Shown here: one piece after another, positions 1 to 9,485 of the stretch
Layout of the letters: each line of letters opens with the position of its first letter
Numbering within the stretch: position 1 is the stretch's first letter
Source: UBA1447 sp002329225
GTDB taxonomy: Bacteria > Bacillota > Clostridia > Oscillospirales > Acutalibacteraceae
Length of the DNA stretch: 64,000 nt
Assembly (NCBI GenBank): GCA_050946835.1
Contig: JBMNVN010000001.1
Location: 310,001 to 374,000 of the forward strand
Direction: 5' to 3'
Notes under the pieces: generated by a model
Told to the model about the DNA's origin: nothing
What the model saw: only the letters and a program-made list of their open reading frames with translations
Database searches by the model: none
Made by a program: the position numbers and the translations under genes

Positions 1-1
1 T

Positions 2-1192
2 ATTGTCGATACAGAGGGCAAGGTCATATACTGTCAAGAACTCCTGCGGGAAAATATGGTAATAATGCCCGGCCTTTGTCCTGTTCACGCAGGCTATACA
101 ATTGCGGATTCTTATTTAAAAAAAGCCGTCGAAAACGACGGTTTTCAGGAGCTTACCGCCCTCAACGGAATCTACGATACTCCGTACCTTGTGGTTGCTA
201 AACCCATTGCGGTGGAATCTTCCGTTATAGGCATAGTGTTCGCCGCTCAACCTATTGCCGGCTCCCTCGGCGTTTATCTGCTTTCTATCCTGCGTATGTT
301 CGGTTTTGCGTCGATAGTGGCATTGATTATCGCTTTTTTGACCGTTTACTATATGGTATACCGAATAACCGCCCCTCTAAGACAAATGTCCAAGGCTACA
401 AAACTTTATGCCGCCGGAGACTTCAGTTACCGCATAACCGTTAAGGGAAATGATGAACTTGCGCAACTTGCCGAAGGGTTTAACAATATGGCAAAGGATC
501 TTGCGATACTTGAATCTTCACGGAGAAATTTTGTAGCCAATGTTTCCCACGAGCTTAAAACCCCTATGACCACAATAGGCGGATTTATTGACGGAATTCT
601 GGACGGAACGATAAAAGATGATAAACGGAAAAAATACCTTCAAACGGTTTCGGAAGAAATCAAGCGTCTTTCGCGCCTGGTTACAAGCATGTTGAACATG
701 AGTAAAATTGAAGCGGGAGAACTTACAATCAATCCTTCACGTTTTGATATTGCGGAAATGATTTTCAAAACTCTGCTGTCCTTTGAACAGGTAATTGAAA
801 AAAGGGGCATACAGCTTCAGGGACTTGAAAACCTGCAAAGCCTTTTTGTGACGGCTGATGAAGATATGATAAATCAGGTGGTTTATAATCTTCTGGATAA
901 TGCCGTTAAGTTTACGCCGGATTTCGGAACAATAGTTGTAACCGTATATTCCGACAAAACCAGAGCGGTTGTAAAAATCGGCAATACCGGCCCCGGCATC
1001 TCATCCGAAGACATAGGCAGAATATTTGAACGTTTTTATAAAGTCGATAAGGCCAGAAGTTTCGGTACACAGGGTTCCGGTCTCGGTTTATGTATTGTCA
1101 AGTCCATACTTGATATGCACGGAGGCACAATAGGGGTTAAGAGTGTTGAAAACGGACTGACCGAATTTGCCTTTACTCTGCCGCTGCAATGA
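2..1192 (+). CDS. Sensor histidine kinase (5' end outside window)
   Basis: The frame is open from the first full codon, so the N-terminus lies upstream of the window. What remains is the end of an extracytoplasmic sensor region, a transmembrane helix, a HAMP linker, a HisKA dimerisation domain with the phospho-acceptor His in NVSHELKTP, and a HATPase domain with N-box (QVVYNLLDNAVKF), G1 (GNTGPGI) and G2 (GSGLGL) motifs. It is an inner-membrane two-component kinase of the WalK/PhoR/ResE type. Its response regulator would be expected just upstream, outside the window. An HtrA protease gene follows, which fits an envelope-stress or wall-homeostasis role, but that is inference. The signal sensed cannot be read from the sequence. 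Confidence 0.93.
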   Translation: MVDTEGKVIYCQELLRENMVIMPGLCPVHAGYTIADSYLKKAVENDGFQELTALNGIYDTPYLVVAKPIAVESSVIGIVFAAQPIAGSLGVYLLSILRMFGFASIVALIIAFLTVYYMVYRITAPLRQMSKATKLYAAGDFSYRITVKGNDELAQLAEGFNNMAKDLAILESSRRNFVANVSHELKTPMTTIGGFIDGILDGTIKDDKRKKYLQTVSEEIKRLSRLVTSMLNMSKIEAGELTINPSRFDIAEMIFKTLLSFEQVIEKRGIQLQGLENLQSLFVTADEDMINQVVYNLLDNAVKFTPDFGTIVVTVYSDKTRAVVKIGNTGPGISSEDIGRIFERFYKVDKARSFGTQGSGLGLCIVKSILDMHGGTIGVKSVENGLTEFAFTLPLQ

Positions 1193-1309
1193 ACCGTATT
1201 AACTGAATGTTCATTTTAATTTTACAGAGATGCTACATTTTTAATGCAATTACGCTTTATAATAAAGTAGCAAGTATTTAGCAGAATTAACTCAACGGAG
1301 GCACTTAAC

Positions 1310-2911
1310 ATGATTGATGACGAGAAAAAAGACGAGTTTGAATTTAACGCTCAAACCGAAAACTTAAACCCCGAGGAATCGGGCGAAGGTGTTGATGAGC
1401 AAGACGGCACAACGGTAGAAATTCTTCAGGGCGACAACGACGATGCACAGAAGTCAAGTCAACCGCCCCCTACCCGGGAGTATTCTACCACCGTTCCGCC
1501 TGCGCAGGGGTATTATCACAGATCTCAAACCTATAACCCGCCCCCTCCCCCGCCATTCTATAACGCCGGACAAAACCGTCCCCCATCCCCGCCGCCCGGT
1601 TATCCCAGAACGGCAAGTTACGGTCAAAAACCGCCTGCCCCTGTGTCCATGCACAACAAAGGAGCAAGTGGAGGACGAAAGATTTTTTATTCTATACTCG
1701 CTGTTGTGCTTGTTTTTTGTCTCATAGGTTCCGCTTTTGCCATTGGCCAGAGAACGGGCAGGAATCATTCGGGGAATGTATACTCCGAATCGACAACCGT
1801 AGGTGACGGTCCCTCGGTGCAGATTAATGAAACCCCCACCGCGCATCAACAGGTTTCTTCTTCCGATGTACTTACTCCCGTACAGGTAGCTGAAAAGGTC
1901 AAGCCTTCAGTTATCGGTATACTTGTTTACTCCAAACAAAGTAATTTTGGCCAAAGCCAAGGGAAGGCCGGAGAAGGTTCCGGTATTATTATGGGTGTAG
2001 ATGAAGCTAATCAATACACTTATATTCTGACCTGCGCTCATGTTATCAGCGACAAAAATGCTGAAATATATGTCCAGCTTGATGACACAACGCAACACAA
2101 GGCGGAGCTTATAGGCTATGATATACGCACGGATATCGGCGTTGTGAAAATCAAGAAAACCGGTTTGAAGGTAGCGGAGTTCGGCAACTCCGAAACTCTT
2201 AAAGTGGGTGAACAGGTTTTTGCCGTTGGTAACCCCGGAGGTGCTGAATTTTACGGTTCATTCACCGCCGGTATGGTCTCGGCCATAGATCGGCCCGTAA
2301 ACAGCGAAATCGGCTATACTATGGAGCTTATTCAGCATGACGCGGCAATAAATCCCGGCAACTCCGGAGGCGCTCTTGTCAATGTTTACGGCCAGGTTAT
2401 AGGCATCAACTCTTTAAAGATTATTCACAGCAACTATGAGGGAATGGGCTTTGCAATTCCGATGAATTCCGCAAAAACCATAGTCGATGCCATAATTAAA
2501 CACGGTTATGTCCCCAACAGACCTAAACTCGGCATCACATACATGGCGGCAAACGAAAACTCCACCTACTCTATGATTGTCAGTATCAAGGGGCTCCCCG
2601 CCGGCTCGTTGTATATTAATGAAATCAGCCCGGACAGCGACCTTGTAAACACGAATGCAAAAAAAGGAGATTTGATAATAGCGGTCAACGGGAAGGATTT
2701 AAAAACAGCCGATGTCCTTTTAGAACTGATTGACAAGGGCAAGGTTGGAGACAGCTTGGAATTGACTCTCTGCCGTATAGCCCGGGACTATAAAATAACG
2801 GAGTTTAAGGTTCGTGTTAAACTTGTAGAAGACAGGGGCACTAAAGCCCCGAATGTTCAGGAAGAAACTACAACCGATTTGTATGACTACTTTTACCCGC
2901 CCTTCGGTTGA
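1310..2911 (+). CDS. Membrane-anchored HtrA/DegP-type serine protease with PDZ domain
   Basis: 533 residues. An acidic then Pro/Tyr-rich cytoplasmic N-terminal tail (about 1-120) leads to one transmembrane helix (about 124-146), a trypsin-like S1C protease domain and a C-terminal PDZ domain (about 405-510). The triad is visible as His244 (TCAHV), Asp275 (TDIGVV) and Ser352 (GNSGGAL). The family degrades or refolds damaged exported proteins on the outer face of the membrane. The start has a strong GGAGG site 8 nt upstream. A TATAAT-like hexamer sits at 1258-1263 but its -35 is poor. The gene follows a sensor kinase in the same direction and ends at a bidirectional terminator. Confidence 0.93.
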   Translation: MIDDEKKDEFEFNAQTENLNPEESGEGVDEQDGTTVEILQGDNDDAQKSSQPPPTREYSTTVPPAQGYYHRSQTYNPPPPPPFYNAGQNRPPSPPPGYPRTASYGQKPPAPVSMHNKGASGGRKIFYSILAVVLVFCLIGSAFAIGQRTGRNHSGNVYSESTTVGDGPSVQINETPTAHQQVSSSDVLTPVQVAEKVKPSVIGILVYSKQSNFGQSQGKAGEGSGIIMGVDEANQYTYILTCAHVISDKNAEIYVQLDDTTQHKAELIGYDIRTDIGVVKIKKTGLKVAEFGNSETLKVGEQVFAVGNPGGAEFYGSFTAGMVSAIDRPVNSEIGYTMELIQHDAAINPGNSGGALVNVYGQVIGINSLKIIHSNYEGMGFAIPMNSAKTIVDAIIKHGYVPNRPKLGITYMAANENSTYSMIVSIKGLPAGSLYINEISPDSDLVNTNAKKGDLIIAVNGKDLKTADVLLELIDKGKVGDSLELTLCRIARDYKITEFKVRVKLVEDRGTKAPNVQEETTTDLYDYFYPPFG

Positions 2912-2918
2912 GTAAAAT

Positions 2919-2950
2919 AAAAGAGGGAGTGTTTTTCACTCCCTCTTTTT
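2919..2950. terminator. Bidirectional intrinsic terminator
   Basis: A 12-13 bp stem (AAAAGAGGGAGTG with its complement) closes a short T loop and is flanked by A and T tracts. It can therefore end both the rightward htrA transcript and the leftward carboxypeptidase transcript, whose stop codon overlaps the 3' arm. Confidence 0.88.
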
Positions 2951-4310
2951 ATTTTCTACTTATATCTCTATATGTAAGAACCCTGATTTTTCTTCTTTTT
3001 TTCTTGTTTCTCCATCTCAAAAAGAGCAACAAAGAAAAGAACCCCGTGCATAAAGCGACAATCAACATTATCAGGCGGAATACAAAAGTGGAAGCAAGTT
3101 TTTTTATGAGAGAACCCAGATAAAGCAAAAAGCTCCTGTCAATATCCTCATTGGCGACCAGATTAAAAATGGCTACTTCTTCTTCGGCATACAGCACCCT
3201 TGCCTTACCTATAATCTGACCTTTTTTTACCGGCGCTTCAAGCTTTTCGGGTATGCTTTCCGGCACTATTTCCACAAGTACGCTCTCCGCCCCCTCCCCT
3301 ATGGGCACTAAGGCGGCAAACTCCTTTTCCGGCACAAGCTGAACATGGTCGGTTTTTAAGGAGAGTTTCACGGGTACCTCTCCCACAACACGCCCGGCTT
3401 CAGCCCCCGTTCTCAGCCGAATATTCTTAAAGGTCCATTCAAACAAAGCCTTACTGTCGGTAAAGGCTGTGTTTTCCAAAATGGGGTCTGAGTCAATATT
3501 GACCATAGGTGCGTTCATTACCACAATAAGGTAAGAATAACCGTCTTTAGACGCTTTTGAAACAACACAGCGCCCCGCACCTGTTGTAGTTCCCGTTTTA
3601 ATCCCGGTTGCGTATTCATAATAATAATCTTTAATGCCCGGATTCATAAAAGAGACGGTGCTTATTAGTTTTCTTTCTCTGCTTTTGTTTGTGGCGGGCA
3701 CGGTATAGCGGAATGTGGATGTAATTTCTTCAAACAAAGGAAAGGTCAGAGCATGGCGCACAATGGTTACCATGTCCCTTGCTGTTGTGTACTGTTCCGG
3801 GTTGTCCAGGCCATGAGGGTTTATAAAATTGGTGCTTTCACAACCCAAGGCTCTGACTTTTTCGTTCATAAGTCCGACAAAACTTTCGATATCACCGGCT
3901 ACATGCTCCGCCAATACCGTTGCGGCGTCATTGGCGCTTGACACGAGTAAGCAGTATAATAAATCCTGAACGGAAAGTATTTCGCCGGGTTTCAGGTTTG
4001 CGACGGAACTGTAAGTATTCGCCAACACTCTTACGGCATTAGTTGAAACGGTTACCGGCTCCTCTAAATCAGGGCAATTTTCCAAAACCAAAATAGCGGT
4101 GGTAATTTTTACAAAAGAGGCGGGCATTGACTTTTTATCAGCATTTTTTTCTATGATGCTGTTGCCGTCCTCTAAATTCACCATAAGAATAATATCCGCA
4201 TGGGTTTTTACTTTTTCCAACACGCCTTTAAAAGCGGCATTTGACACCATGACGGGGAAAGAAGTTAAGATTATTGTAACTAAACAGACAAAGATTATCG
4301 CTTTTTTCAT
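2949..4310 (-). CDS. D-alanyl-D-alanine carboxypeptidase (DacF/PBP5 family)
   Basis: 453 residues from the ATG that begins an obvious signal peptide (MKKAIIFVCLVTI...). The open frame runs 51 codons further upstream without signal-like character. The S11 penicillin-binding motifs are SFVK (nucleophile Ser), SAN and KTGTT. A C-terminal beta-rich domain and a final transmembrane helix with a basic tail anchor it to the outer face of the membrane. The family trims the terminal D-Ala from peptidoglycan stem peptides and so limits cross-linking. The gene is convergent with htrA and divergent from a phosphoesterase gene, and appears to be transcribed alone from the extended -10 at 4351-4359. Confidence 0.92.
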   Translation of the reverse strand: MKKAIIFVCLVTIILTSFPVMVSNAAFKGVLEKVKTHADIILMVNLEDGNSIIEKNADKKSMPASFVKITTAILVLENCPDLEEPVTVSTNAVRVLANTYSSVANLKPGEILSVQDLLYCLLVSSANDAATVLAEHVAGDIESFVGLMNEKVRALGCESTNFINPHGLDNPEQYTTARDMVTIVRHALTFPLFEEITSTFRYTVPATNKSRERKLISTVSFMNPGIKDYYYEYATGIKTGTTTGAGRCVVSKASKDGYSYLIVVMNAPMVNIDSDPILENTAFTDSKALFEWTFKNIRLRTGAEAGRVVGEVPVKLSLKTDHVQLVPEKEFAALVPIGEGAESVLVEIVPESIPEKLEAPVKKGQIIGKARVLYAEEEVAIFNLVANEDIDRSFLLYLGSLIKKLASTFVFRLIMLIVALCTGFFSLLLFLRWRNKKKRRKIRVLTYRDISRK

Positions 4311-4350
4311 AGACAATGCACCGCCAAATGATGTATGATATGTAGAAAGG

Positions 4351-4359
4351 ATTATATCA
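4351..4359 (-). promoter_or_regulatory. Extended -10 promoter of the carboxypeptidase gene
   Basis: On the minus strand the sequence reads TGATATAAT, an extended -10 hexamer about 40 nt upstream of the chosen start. No good -35 is visible at 17 nt, which is usual for extended -10 promoters. Confidence 0.55.
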
Positions 4360-4415
4360 CCGATTGATAAAAAAATAAACCGACTAAGATAAAATACAAC
4401 AGGGGTAATGAACTT

Positions 4416-5108
4416 ATGGTCTATGTAACCGGCGACACTCACGGAGATTTCAGCCGCTTTCAAAAAACAAGAATTAAGAAGCTGAAAAAAGGCGACACCC
4501 TAATCATCTGCGGAGATTTCGGTTTTATTTGGGACGGCTCAAAAAAAGAACAAAAAATACTCCGTAAATTAGGTAAGAGCAAATTCAACATCTGTTTTAT
4601 TGACGGAACTCATGAAAACTTTGAGTTGCTTGAACAATACAAAATCAGCGAATGGAACGGCGGCAAGGTGCGCCGAATTGGAGGCAATCTTTACCATTTG
4701 ATGCGTGGTCAGATTTTTACTATTGAAGGAATGAAGTTCTTCACAATGGGCGGCGGCGAGAGCCCGGATTTTGACATCCGTTTTGAAAACAATAACTGGT
4801 CCCGCAGTGAAATACCCAACCGTACCGAGTTGCTTGAGGGTTGTGAAAATCTGGAAAAGGCGGGCTGCGAGGTCGACGTTATTATTACCCATGAGCCTCC
4901 CATGAAAATTAAGGGTTTCCTCAAATTGCCTGAGAACGAGTCCGTACGCATCACGGGGCTTAACACATATTTTGAAGAGTTGGGCAATTCCTGCACTTTC
5001 AAGCGCTGGTTTTTCGGTTCTATGCATATAGACAAGCCTGTTTCCGGCGCTCATATAGCGGTTTTTCAGCAAGTATATGATGCAAGCACGGGTAAACCGT
5101 TTGAATAA
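4416..5108 (+). CDS. Metallophosphoesterase
   Basis: 230 residues, cytoplasmic. Calcineurin-like phosphoesterase motifs are seen: D-x-H in GDTHGD, GD near CGDFGFIWDG, GTHEN (equivalent of GNHE), and later histidines in ITHEPP and GSMHID. These bind a dinuclear metal centre. The family hydrolyses phosphomono- or diesters; substrate cannot be told from sequence. An AGGGG site precedes the ATG. It lies between a divergent carboxypeptidase and a small FHA protein gene with a 53-nt gap, so it may be co-transcribed with the latter. Confidence 0.85.
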   Translation: MVYVTGDTHGDFSRFQKTRIKKLKKGDTLIICGDFGFIWDGSKKEQKILRKLGKSKFNICFIDGTHENFELLEQYKISEWNGGKVRRIGGNLYHLMRGQIFTIEGMKFFTMGGGESPDFDIRFENNNWSRSEIPNRTELLEGCENLEKAGCEVDVIITHEPPMKIKGFLKLPENESVRITGLNTYFEELGNSCTFKRWFFGSMHIDKPVSGAHIAVFQQVYDASTGKPFE

Positions 5109-5161
5109 CAAAACGGTGATTTTGCTTCAAGTTTTATTCCCAACTTTTTTCGGGGTTGATT

Positions 5162-5581
5162 ATGAGTTTTTTAGCACCGGTTCTTAGAATTACAATCCCA
5201 ATACTCGGCAGTTTTATTCTGGCTGTTTGCTGCCTGATGTTGTTCAGGCGCTTCAAATCTGCCGAACCCGCCGCATATTTGCTTAACACCGCCAACGGGG
5301 ACAGGCTCCCCCTAAGCCCGGGTGAAAACTCGCTTGGCCGCAGTAAAAACTGCGACATAATACTCTCCTACCCCACCGTTTCCCGCCTTCATGCGGTAAT
5401 ATCCCGGCGCCGTAAAGGTTGGTATATTGCAGACACCCGGTCTTCCGCCGGAGTTTTGGTAAACTCGGCGGAAATTAAAAAAAGGGCGCCTATTAATCAC
5501 GGGGATTCTATTACCTTGGGAACCCTTACCCTTGTTTTTGAAACAGCCGATAACCCTCCTGATATACCCCTGTCGAGTTAA
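5162..5581 (+). CDS. Membrane-anchored FHA-domain protein
   Basis: 139 residues from the ATG; a TTG two codons earlier sits too close to the GGGG ribosome-binding site. One N-terminal transmembrane helix (about 4-25) is followed by a forkhead-associated domain with the phosphothreonine-binding signature GRSKNCDI, SRLHAVI and NS. FHA domains recognise phosphothreonine peptides, which suggests a partner of a Ser/Thr kinase of the PASTA type. In Clostridia such genes are often next to ftsW and a class B PBP; here that pair lies 8 kb away. The role is inferred from the domain only. Confidence 0.82.
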   Translation: MSFLAPVLRITIPILGSFILAVCCLMLFRRFKSAEPAAYLLNTANGDRLPLSPGENSLGRSKNCDIILSYPTVSRLHAVISRRRKGWYIADTRSSAGVLVNSAEIKKRAPINHGDSITLGTLTLVFETADNPPDIPLSS

Positions 5582-5630
5582 GCCGAAAAAGGGAGTTTTA
5601 TCAGGCAAACCCTGTTGTAATACGTCTTTA

Positions 5631-5660
5631 TTGATGAAAACCTTCTGAATATGATATAAT
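5631..5660 (+). promoter_or_regulatory. Sigma-A type promoter of proBA
   Basis: TTGATG, an 18-nt spacer and a perfect TATAAT, about 60 nt upstream of the proB start. Confidence 0.72.
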
Positions 5661-5722
5661 CCGAACGGTTATTCTATAACTTTGCGCCGCCATGTTAAAC
5701 GGCAAATTCCGGGAGAATTTTT

Positions 5723-6523
5723 ATGAACCCTTTTAAAAGCGTAAAAAGAATAGTTTTCAAGGTTGGAACCTCAACCCTGACCCATGAAAACGGCAAAACC
5801 AATATCCACCGCATGGCCAAGCTCTCGCAGGTACTGTCCGACCTTCACAACTCCGGCCTTGAGGTGGTGCTTGTTACCTCCGGCGCCATCGGAGTAGGCG
5901 TCGGAAAACTCGGTTTACCCGGTCGCCCGACGGATACTCCCGGCAGACAGGCTGCGGCTACCGTGGGTCAGTGTGAGCTTATGTTTATGTACGACAAACT
6001 CTTCGGTGAATTCGGGCAGACCATAGGGCAACTGCTTGTTACCCGCAGCGATATTGAAAATGAAGAACGCAGGAACAACCTTATAAATACCTTTGAAAAA
6101 CTTTTTGAGTACGGCGCCATCCCCATTGTGAATGAAAACGACAGTGTGGCGGTTGAAGAGATTGTATACGGTGATAATGACAGTTTGTCGGCCAATGTTG
6201 CCAAGCTTATAGGCGCAGATGCCCTGGTTATTCTGTCCGACATAGACGGCCTTTTCAGCGCCAACCCCAGACAGGATAAAAACGCCGAACTTATCCCCTT
6301 TGTGGAACGGATAACTGAAGATATCCTTGCCCTTGCCGCCAGCGCCGGAACAAGCCGGGGGACCGGCGGGATGATAACAAAGCTGCAGGCGGCCAAACTG
6401 GCAACCGAGGCAGGCATTGACACCGTTGTAATGAACGGCAGCGATCCCGAGGCTATTTATGAGCTGTTGGAAGGCGGGGTGCTCGGTACATTCTTTAAAA
6501 AACAGAGCAATATCAAAGATTAA
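5723..6523 (+). CDS. proB: Glutamate 5-kinase
   Basis: 266 residues. It phosphorylates the gamma-carboxyl of L-glutamate with ATP, the first step of proline synthesis. The amino-acid-kinase fold shows the nucleotide/phosphate motifs KVGTST, TSGAIGVG and GTGGM, and the substrate segment NENDSV. The protein lacks the C-terminal PUA domain found in longer ProB proteins such as that of E. coli (367 residues), a natural short form. A GGGAG site precedes the ATG. proA follows 45 nt later in the same operon, so both enzymes that make glutamate-5-semialdehyde are produced together; proC is not in the window. Confidence 0.97.
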   Translation: MNPFKSVKRIVFKVGTSTLTHENGKTNIHRMAKLSQVLSDLHNSGLEVVLVTSGAIGVGVGKLGLPGRPTDTPGRQAAATVGQCELMFMYDKLFGEFGQTIGQLLVTRSDIENEERRNNLINTFEKLFEYGAIPIVNENDSVAVEEIVYGDNDSLSANVAKLIGADALVILSDIDGLFSANPRQDKNAELIPFVERITEDILALAASAGTSRGTGGMITKLQAAKLATEAGIDTVVMNGSDPEAIYELLEGGVLGTFFKKQSNIKD

Positions 6524-6568
6524 TTCACATTCTAAATTCTGACTGCAAAACTTTTTAAGGAGATCTAT

Positions 6569-7813
6569 ATGCTTACACTCAAGGAAATAGGTATAAATGC
6601 GGTATGTGCTAAAAGGTTTTTAGCCTGTGTTCAGGGAAATCTGAAGAACAAGGCCCTCAACACAATATCTTCGGCTTTAATTGATAACAGCCGGAGCATT
6701 ATTAAAGCCAATCTTAAAGATTTGGAAAACGGCAAAAAAGCGGGACTTTCCTCCGCCCTGTTGGACAGATTGAGTCTAAGTGAAGACCGGGTCCGCTCTA
6801 TGGCGGAAGGCGTAAACCAAATTGCCGCCATGGACGACCCCGTTGGCAGAACCTTATCCGGAGCCACCCGCCCCAACGGTTTGCGGATTCAAAAAGTAAG
6901 CGTACCCTTGGGAGTTATTGCCGTCATTTATGAAGCACGGCCGAATGTCAGTTCCGATGCCGCCGCCCTTTGCCTCAAAGCGGGCAACGCCGTTATTCTG
7001 CGGGGCGGCAAGGAAGCTATTTATTCCAACAAAGCCATTGTTGAAGTAATGCGGGACGCCCTTGAAAATGCAGGCTTGCCAAAGGATTGCATACAGCTTG
7101 TAGAAGATACCTCCCGCAAAAGCGCCAATGCCCTTATGAAGCTCAATGAATATGTGGATGTTCTTATCCCCCGTGGCGGAGCGGGGCTTATAAATGCCGT
7201 TATGGAAAACTCAACCATCCCCGTTATTGAAACGGGAGTGGGCAACTGCCATACTTACGTGGACTGCAGTGCGGATCTCAACATGGCCGCCGAAATAGTT
7301 TTTAACGCCAAAACCTCCCGCCCCTCCGTATGCAACGCCTGTGAAACCGTCTTAATCCACAGAGATATAGCAAAAAAAGTTTTGCCGGAAATAGTAAAAA
7401 GACTTCGTGAAAAAAATGTGGTCATTAAGGGCGATGCCGAAGTTTGTTCAATTATTAGGGATGCCTCTGCCGCCGAAGAAGAAGATTGGAGCAGGGAATA
7501 TCTGGATTATATCATTGCGGCAAAAATTGTCGGCAGCCTTGATGAGGCCATTGAGCATATTACCCGCTACGGCAGCGGCCACAGCGAATGCATCATAACC
7601 GAAAATCACGGCAACGCCATGCGTTTTCTCAACGAGGTGGATGCGGCGGCCGTTTATGTAAACGCATCCACCCGCTTTACCGACGGAGGAGAGTTCGGTT
7701 TCGGGGCGGAGATAGGAATTTCTACACAAAAACTGCACGCCCGCGGTCCTTTGGGGCTTGAAAAACTTACAAGTGAAAAATATATAATATTCGGCAACGG
7801 CCAAATAAGGTGA
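6569..7813 (+). CDS. proA: Gamma-glutamyl phosphate reductase
   Basis: 414 residues, full length for the family. It reduces gamma-glutamyl phosphate with NADPH to glutamate-5-semialdehyde, the second step of proline synthesis. It belongs to the aldehyde dehydrogenase superfamily; the catalytic Cys is in SVCNACET, and VYEARPN and RGGKEA are typical ProA segments. An AAGGAG site precedes the ATG. It follows proB under the promoter at 5631-5660, and a membrane-anchored protein gene begins 31 nt downstream. Confidence 0.97.
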   Translation: MLTLKEIGINAVCAKRFLACVQGNLKNKALNTISSALIDNSRSIIKANLKDLENGKKAGLSSALLDRLSLSEDRVRSMAEGVNQIAAMDDPVGRTLSGATRPNGLRIQKVSVPLGVIAVIYEARPNVSSDAAALCLKAGNAVILRGGKEAIYSNKAIVEVMRDALENAGLPKDCIQLVEDTSRKSANALMKLNEYVDVLIPRGGAGLINAVMENSTIPVIETGVGNCHTYVDCSADLNMAAEIVFNAKTSRPSVCNACETVLIHRDIAKKVLPEIVKRLREKNVVIKGDAEVCSIIRDASAAEEEDWSREYLDYIIAAKIVGSLDEAIEHITRYGSGHSECIITENHGNAMRFLNEVDAAAVYVNASTRFTDGGEFGFGAEIGISTQKLHARGPLGLEKLTSEKYIIFGNGQIR

Positions 7814-7844
7814 TTATTAAAAAACACCGCCGGAGAGAAAGTTT

Positions 7845-8687
7845 ATGAAAAAAAATCAGAACCCGAAAAAAGCAAAACAAAGAGAAAGAGCGCACGCCTG
7901 GGCTTTTCCGCTTGGTTTGGCTATAGTTATTCTGGCTTTGGTGGGCACAGTTACCCTCATTGTTTTCGGTGTAAACTCCGTAAAAAAACTCACGGATAAC
8001 ACCGCTAAGAAATTAGAGTATGAAACTTTTTTGGCAGAAGTTGTGCGAAACGACCCTGACCCCTACGACGATATAAGCAAGGCCGATATGTCCGACCTGT
8101 TGGACAGCGCAATTTGGCGGCTTGTAAAATCCGAGGACTTTTTAAATAAAGGCTACCCGTTTTCCACCAAAGAACCTATCGGTTTGATAGTTCCGTCCTC
8201 GGATATTTTAGAGCATTTTAAAACCCTTTTCGGGGAAGAGTTCCCGCCCGTTTACTCAACCGTAGAGGGGCCGGGCTATACTTTTACATATTTGCCCGAA
8301 AAGGATTGTTTTGTAATTCAGGTTACCGCCGTAGACCCCATTTATACTCCGAAGGTCACAAAAATAGAAAAAAAAGGCGGCTCCCTCACCCTCTATGTCA
8401 GTTACCTCAAGTTTGCCGACTTTCCTTGGGATAACACGGGGAATCCGGTGGAACCTACGGCGGATAAATTTGTAAAAATCACGCTCCGGGAAACTAAGAG
8501 GGAACCGGGTTACTATGTAAGTGCAATCCAAGCCTCCTCGGAGCAGGAAACCGCCGATGGGGATAAACGCAAGCCGACAACCGCCGCACCGACAACACAG
8601 GAGGACTTTACAACACCCGAACTGTCAGATGAAGCAAGCGAAACTGAAGGCTCAACAACCGAAGAAACGACTAAAGCCGAGTCTTAA
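7845..8687 (+). CDS. Unknown exported membrane-anchored protein with Thr/Glu-rich tail
   Basis: 280 residues, no recognised family. The N-terminus is short and very basic, followed by one transmembrane helix (about 25-45), giving an extracytoplasmic body of about 190 residues. The end (about 235-280) is a low-complexity Thr/Glu/Ser tail typical of wall-exposed linkers in Clostridia. The start has GGAGAG 7 nt upstream. It lies between proA and a PHP phosphatase gene with short gaps (31 and 14 nt), so it is probably in the same transcript, which says little about function. Confidence 0.75.
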   Translation: MKKNQNPKKAKQRERAHAWAFPLGLAIVILALVGTVTLIVFGVNSVKKLTDNTAKKLEYETFLAEVVRNDPDPYDDISKADMSDLLDSAIWRLVKSEDFLNKGYPFSTKEPIGLIVPSSDILEHFKTLFGEEFPPVYSTVEGPGYTFTYLPEKDCFVIQVTAVDPIYTPKVTKIEKKGGSLTLYVSYLKFADFPWDNTGNPVEPTADKFVKITLRETKREPGYYVSAIQASSEQETADGDKRKPTTAAPTTQEDFTTPELSDEASETEGSTTEETTKAES

Positions 8688-8701
8688 ACGGGAGAAACGG
8701 A

Positions 8702-9451
8702 ATGCTTTTGAAGGAACCCGTCTACGACCTTGACATTCTCTCACAAAGCAATTTGCACATCCATACCGATTTTTCGGGATGTGCAAAGACTGAAATGACC
8801 TTTGAAGACATTGTGAAAACGGCAGTTGCCGCCGGTTTGTCAGCAATTGCAATTACCGACCATTTTAATGACAACATAACGGATCGGGACTTTATTGACC
8901 ATATTAACAGGCTGCACCGGGAGGCCCTTGCTCTTAAACCGAATATTAAAATTCTCTTCAGCGGCGAATTATCCGCCTACGCTCCCGGAAAAACCTTGGA
9001 AAGTGAAGAAGTCAGAGCCGCTTTGGACTATAGGCTTTACTCCTGCAACCACTTTCATTTAAGTTTTTGGGGGCAGCCCGAAGACAAAAGTCCCAGAGGT
9101 TACGCCCTATATGCACTGGATATTGTGGACGGTATAATTGAAACGGGCTTTGCCGATTGTATTGCCCATCCCCTGATAGGGCGCTTTGTAAAAGCATTTG
9201 AAGACCGCTGTGTTCTTACCGCCGCTATCAGCGACAACGAACTCGGGGAACTCATGGAAAAGAGCGTGGAGTTCTGCACCGCTTGGGAAATAAATGTCGG
9301 CGCTATTTTGGGCGATCCGGTGTTCGGCCGACGATTATGGAATATCGGCAAAGAGACAGGCGCCTATTTTAACTATGGAACCGACGCGCACCGGTTGGAA
9401 AACATAGACACTAAAAAGTTTTTACCTGAGATAAAGAAGATTCTGATGTAA
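8702..9451 (+). CDS. PHP-domain phosphoesterase (HisJ/HisK-like)
   Basis: 249 residues, cytoplasmic. PHP metal ligands are seen in order: HIHTDFSGC near the N-terminus, ITDHFND, a Glu in FSGELSAY, CNHFH, CIAHPL and a final GTDAH. The layout matches histidinol-phosphate phosphatase of the HisJ type, which dephosphorylates L-histidinol phosphate. No other his genes are nearby, so a different small phosphate substrate is possible. A GGGAG site is close before the ATG. The ABC exporter genes start 34 nt later. Confidence 0.8.
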   Translation: MLLKEPVYDLDILSQSNLHIHTDFSGCAKTEMTFEDIVKTAVAAGLSAIAITDHFNDNITDRDFIDHINRLHREALALKPNIKILFSGELSAYAPGKTLESEEVRAALDYRLYSCNHFHLSFWGQPEDKSPRGYALYALDIVDGIIETGFADCIAHPLIGRFVKAFEDRCVLTAAISDNELGELMEKSVEFCTAWEINVGAILGDPVFGRRLWNIGKETGAYFNYGTDAHRLENIDTKKFLPEIKKILM

Positions 9452-9485
9452 AGCTGATAAGCTTTACATATGTTCGGAGGATGTT

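Noticed and set aside
4311..4463. 51-codon N-terminal extension of the D,D-carboxypeptidase
   Set aside because: It would bury the signal peptide and overlap the divergent phosphoesterase gene and the promoter.
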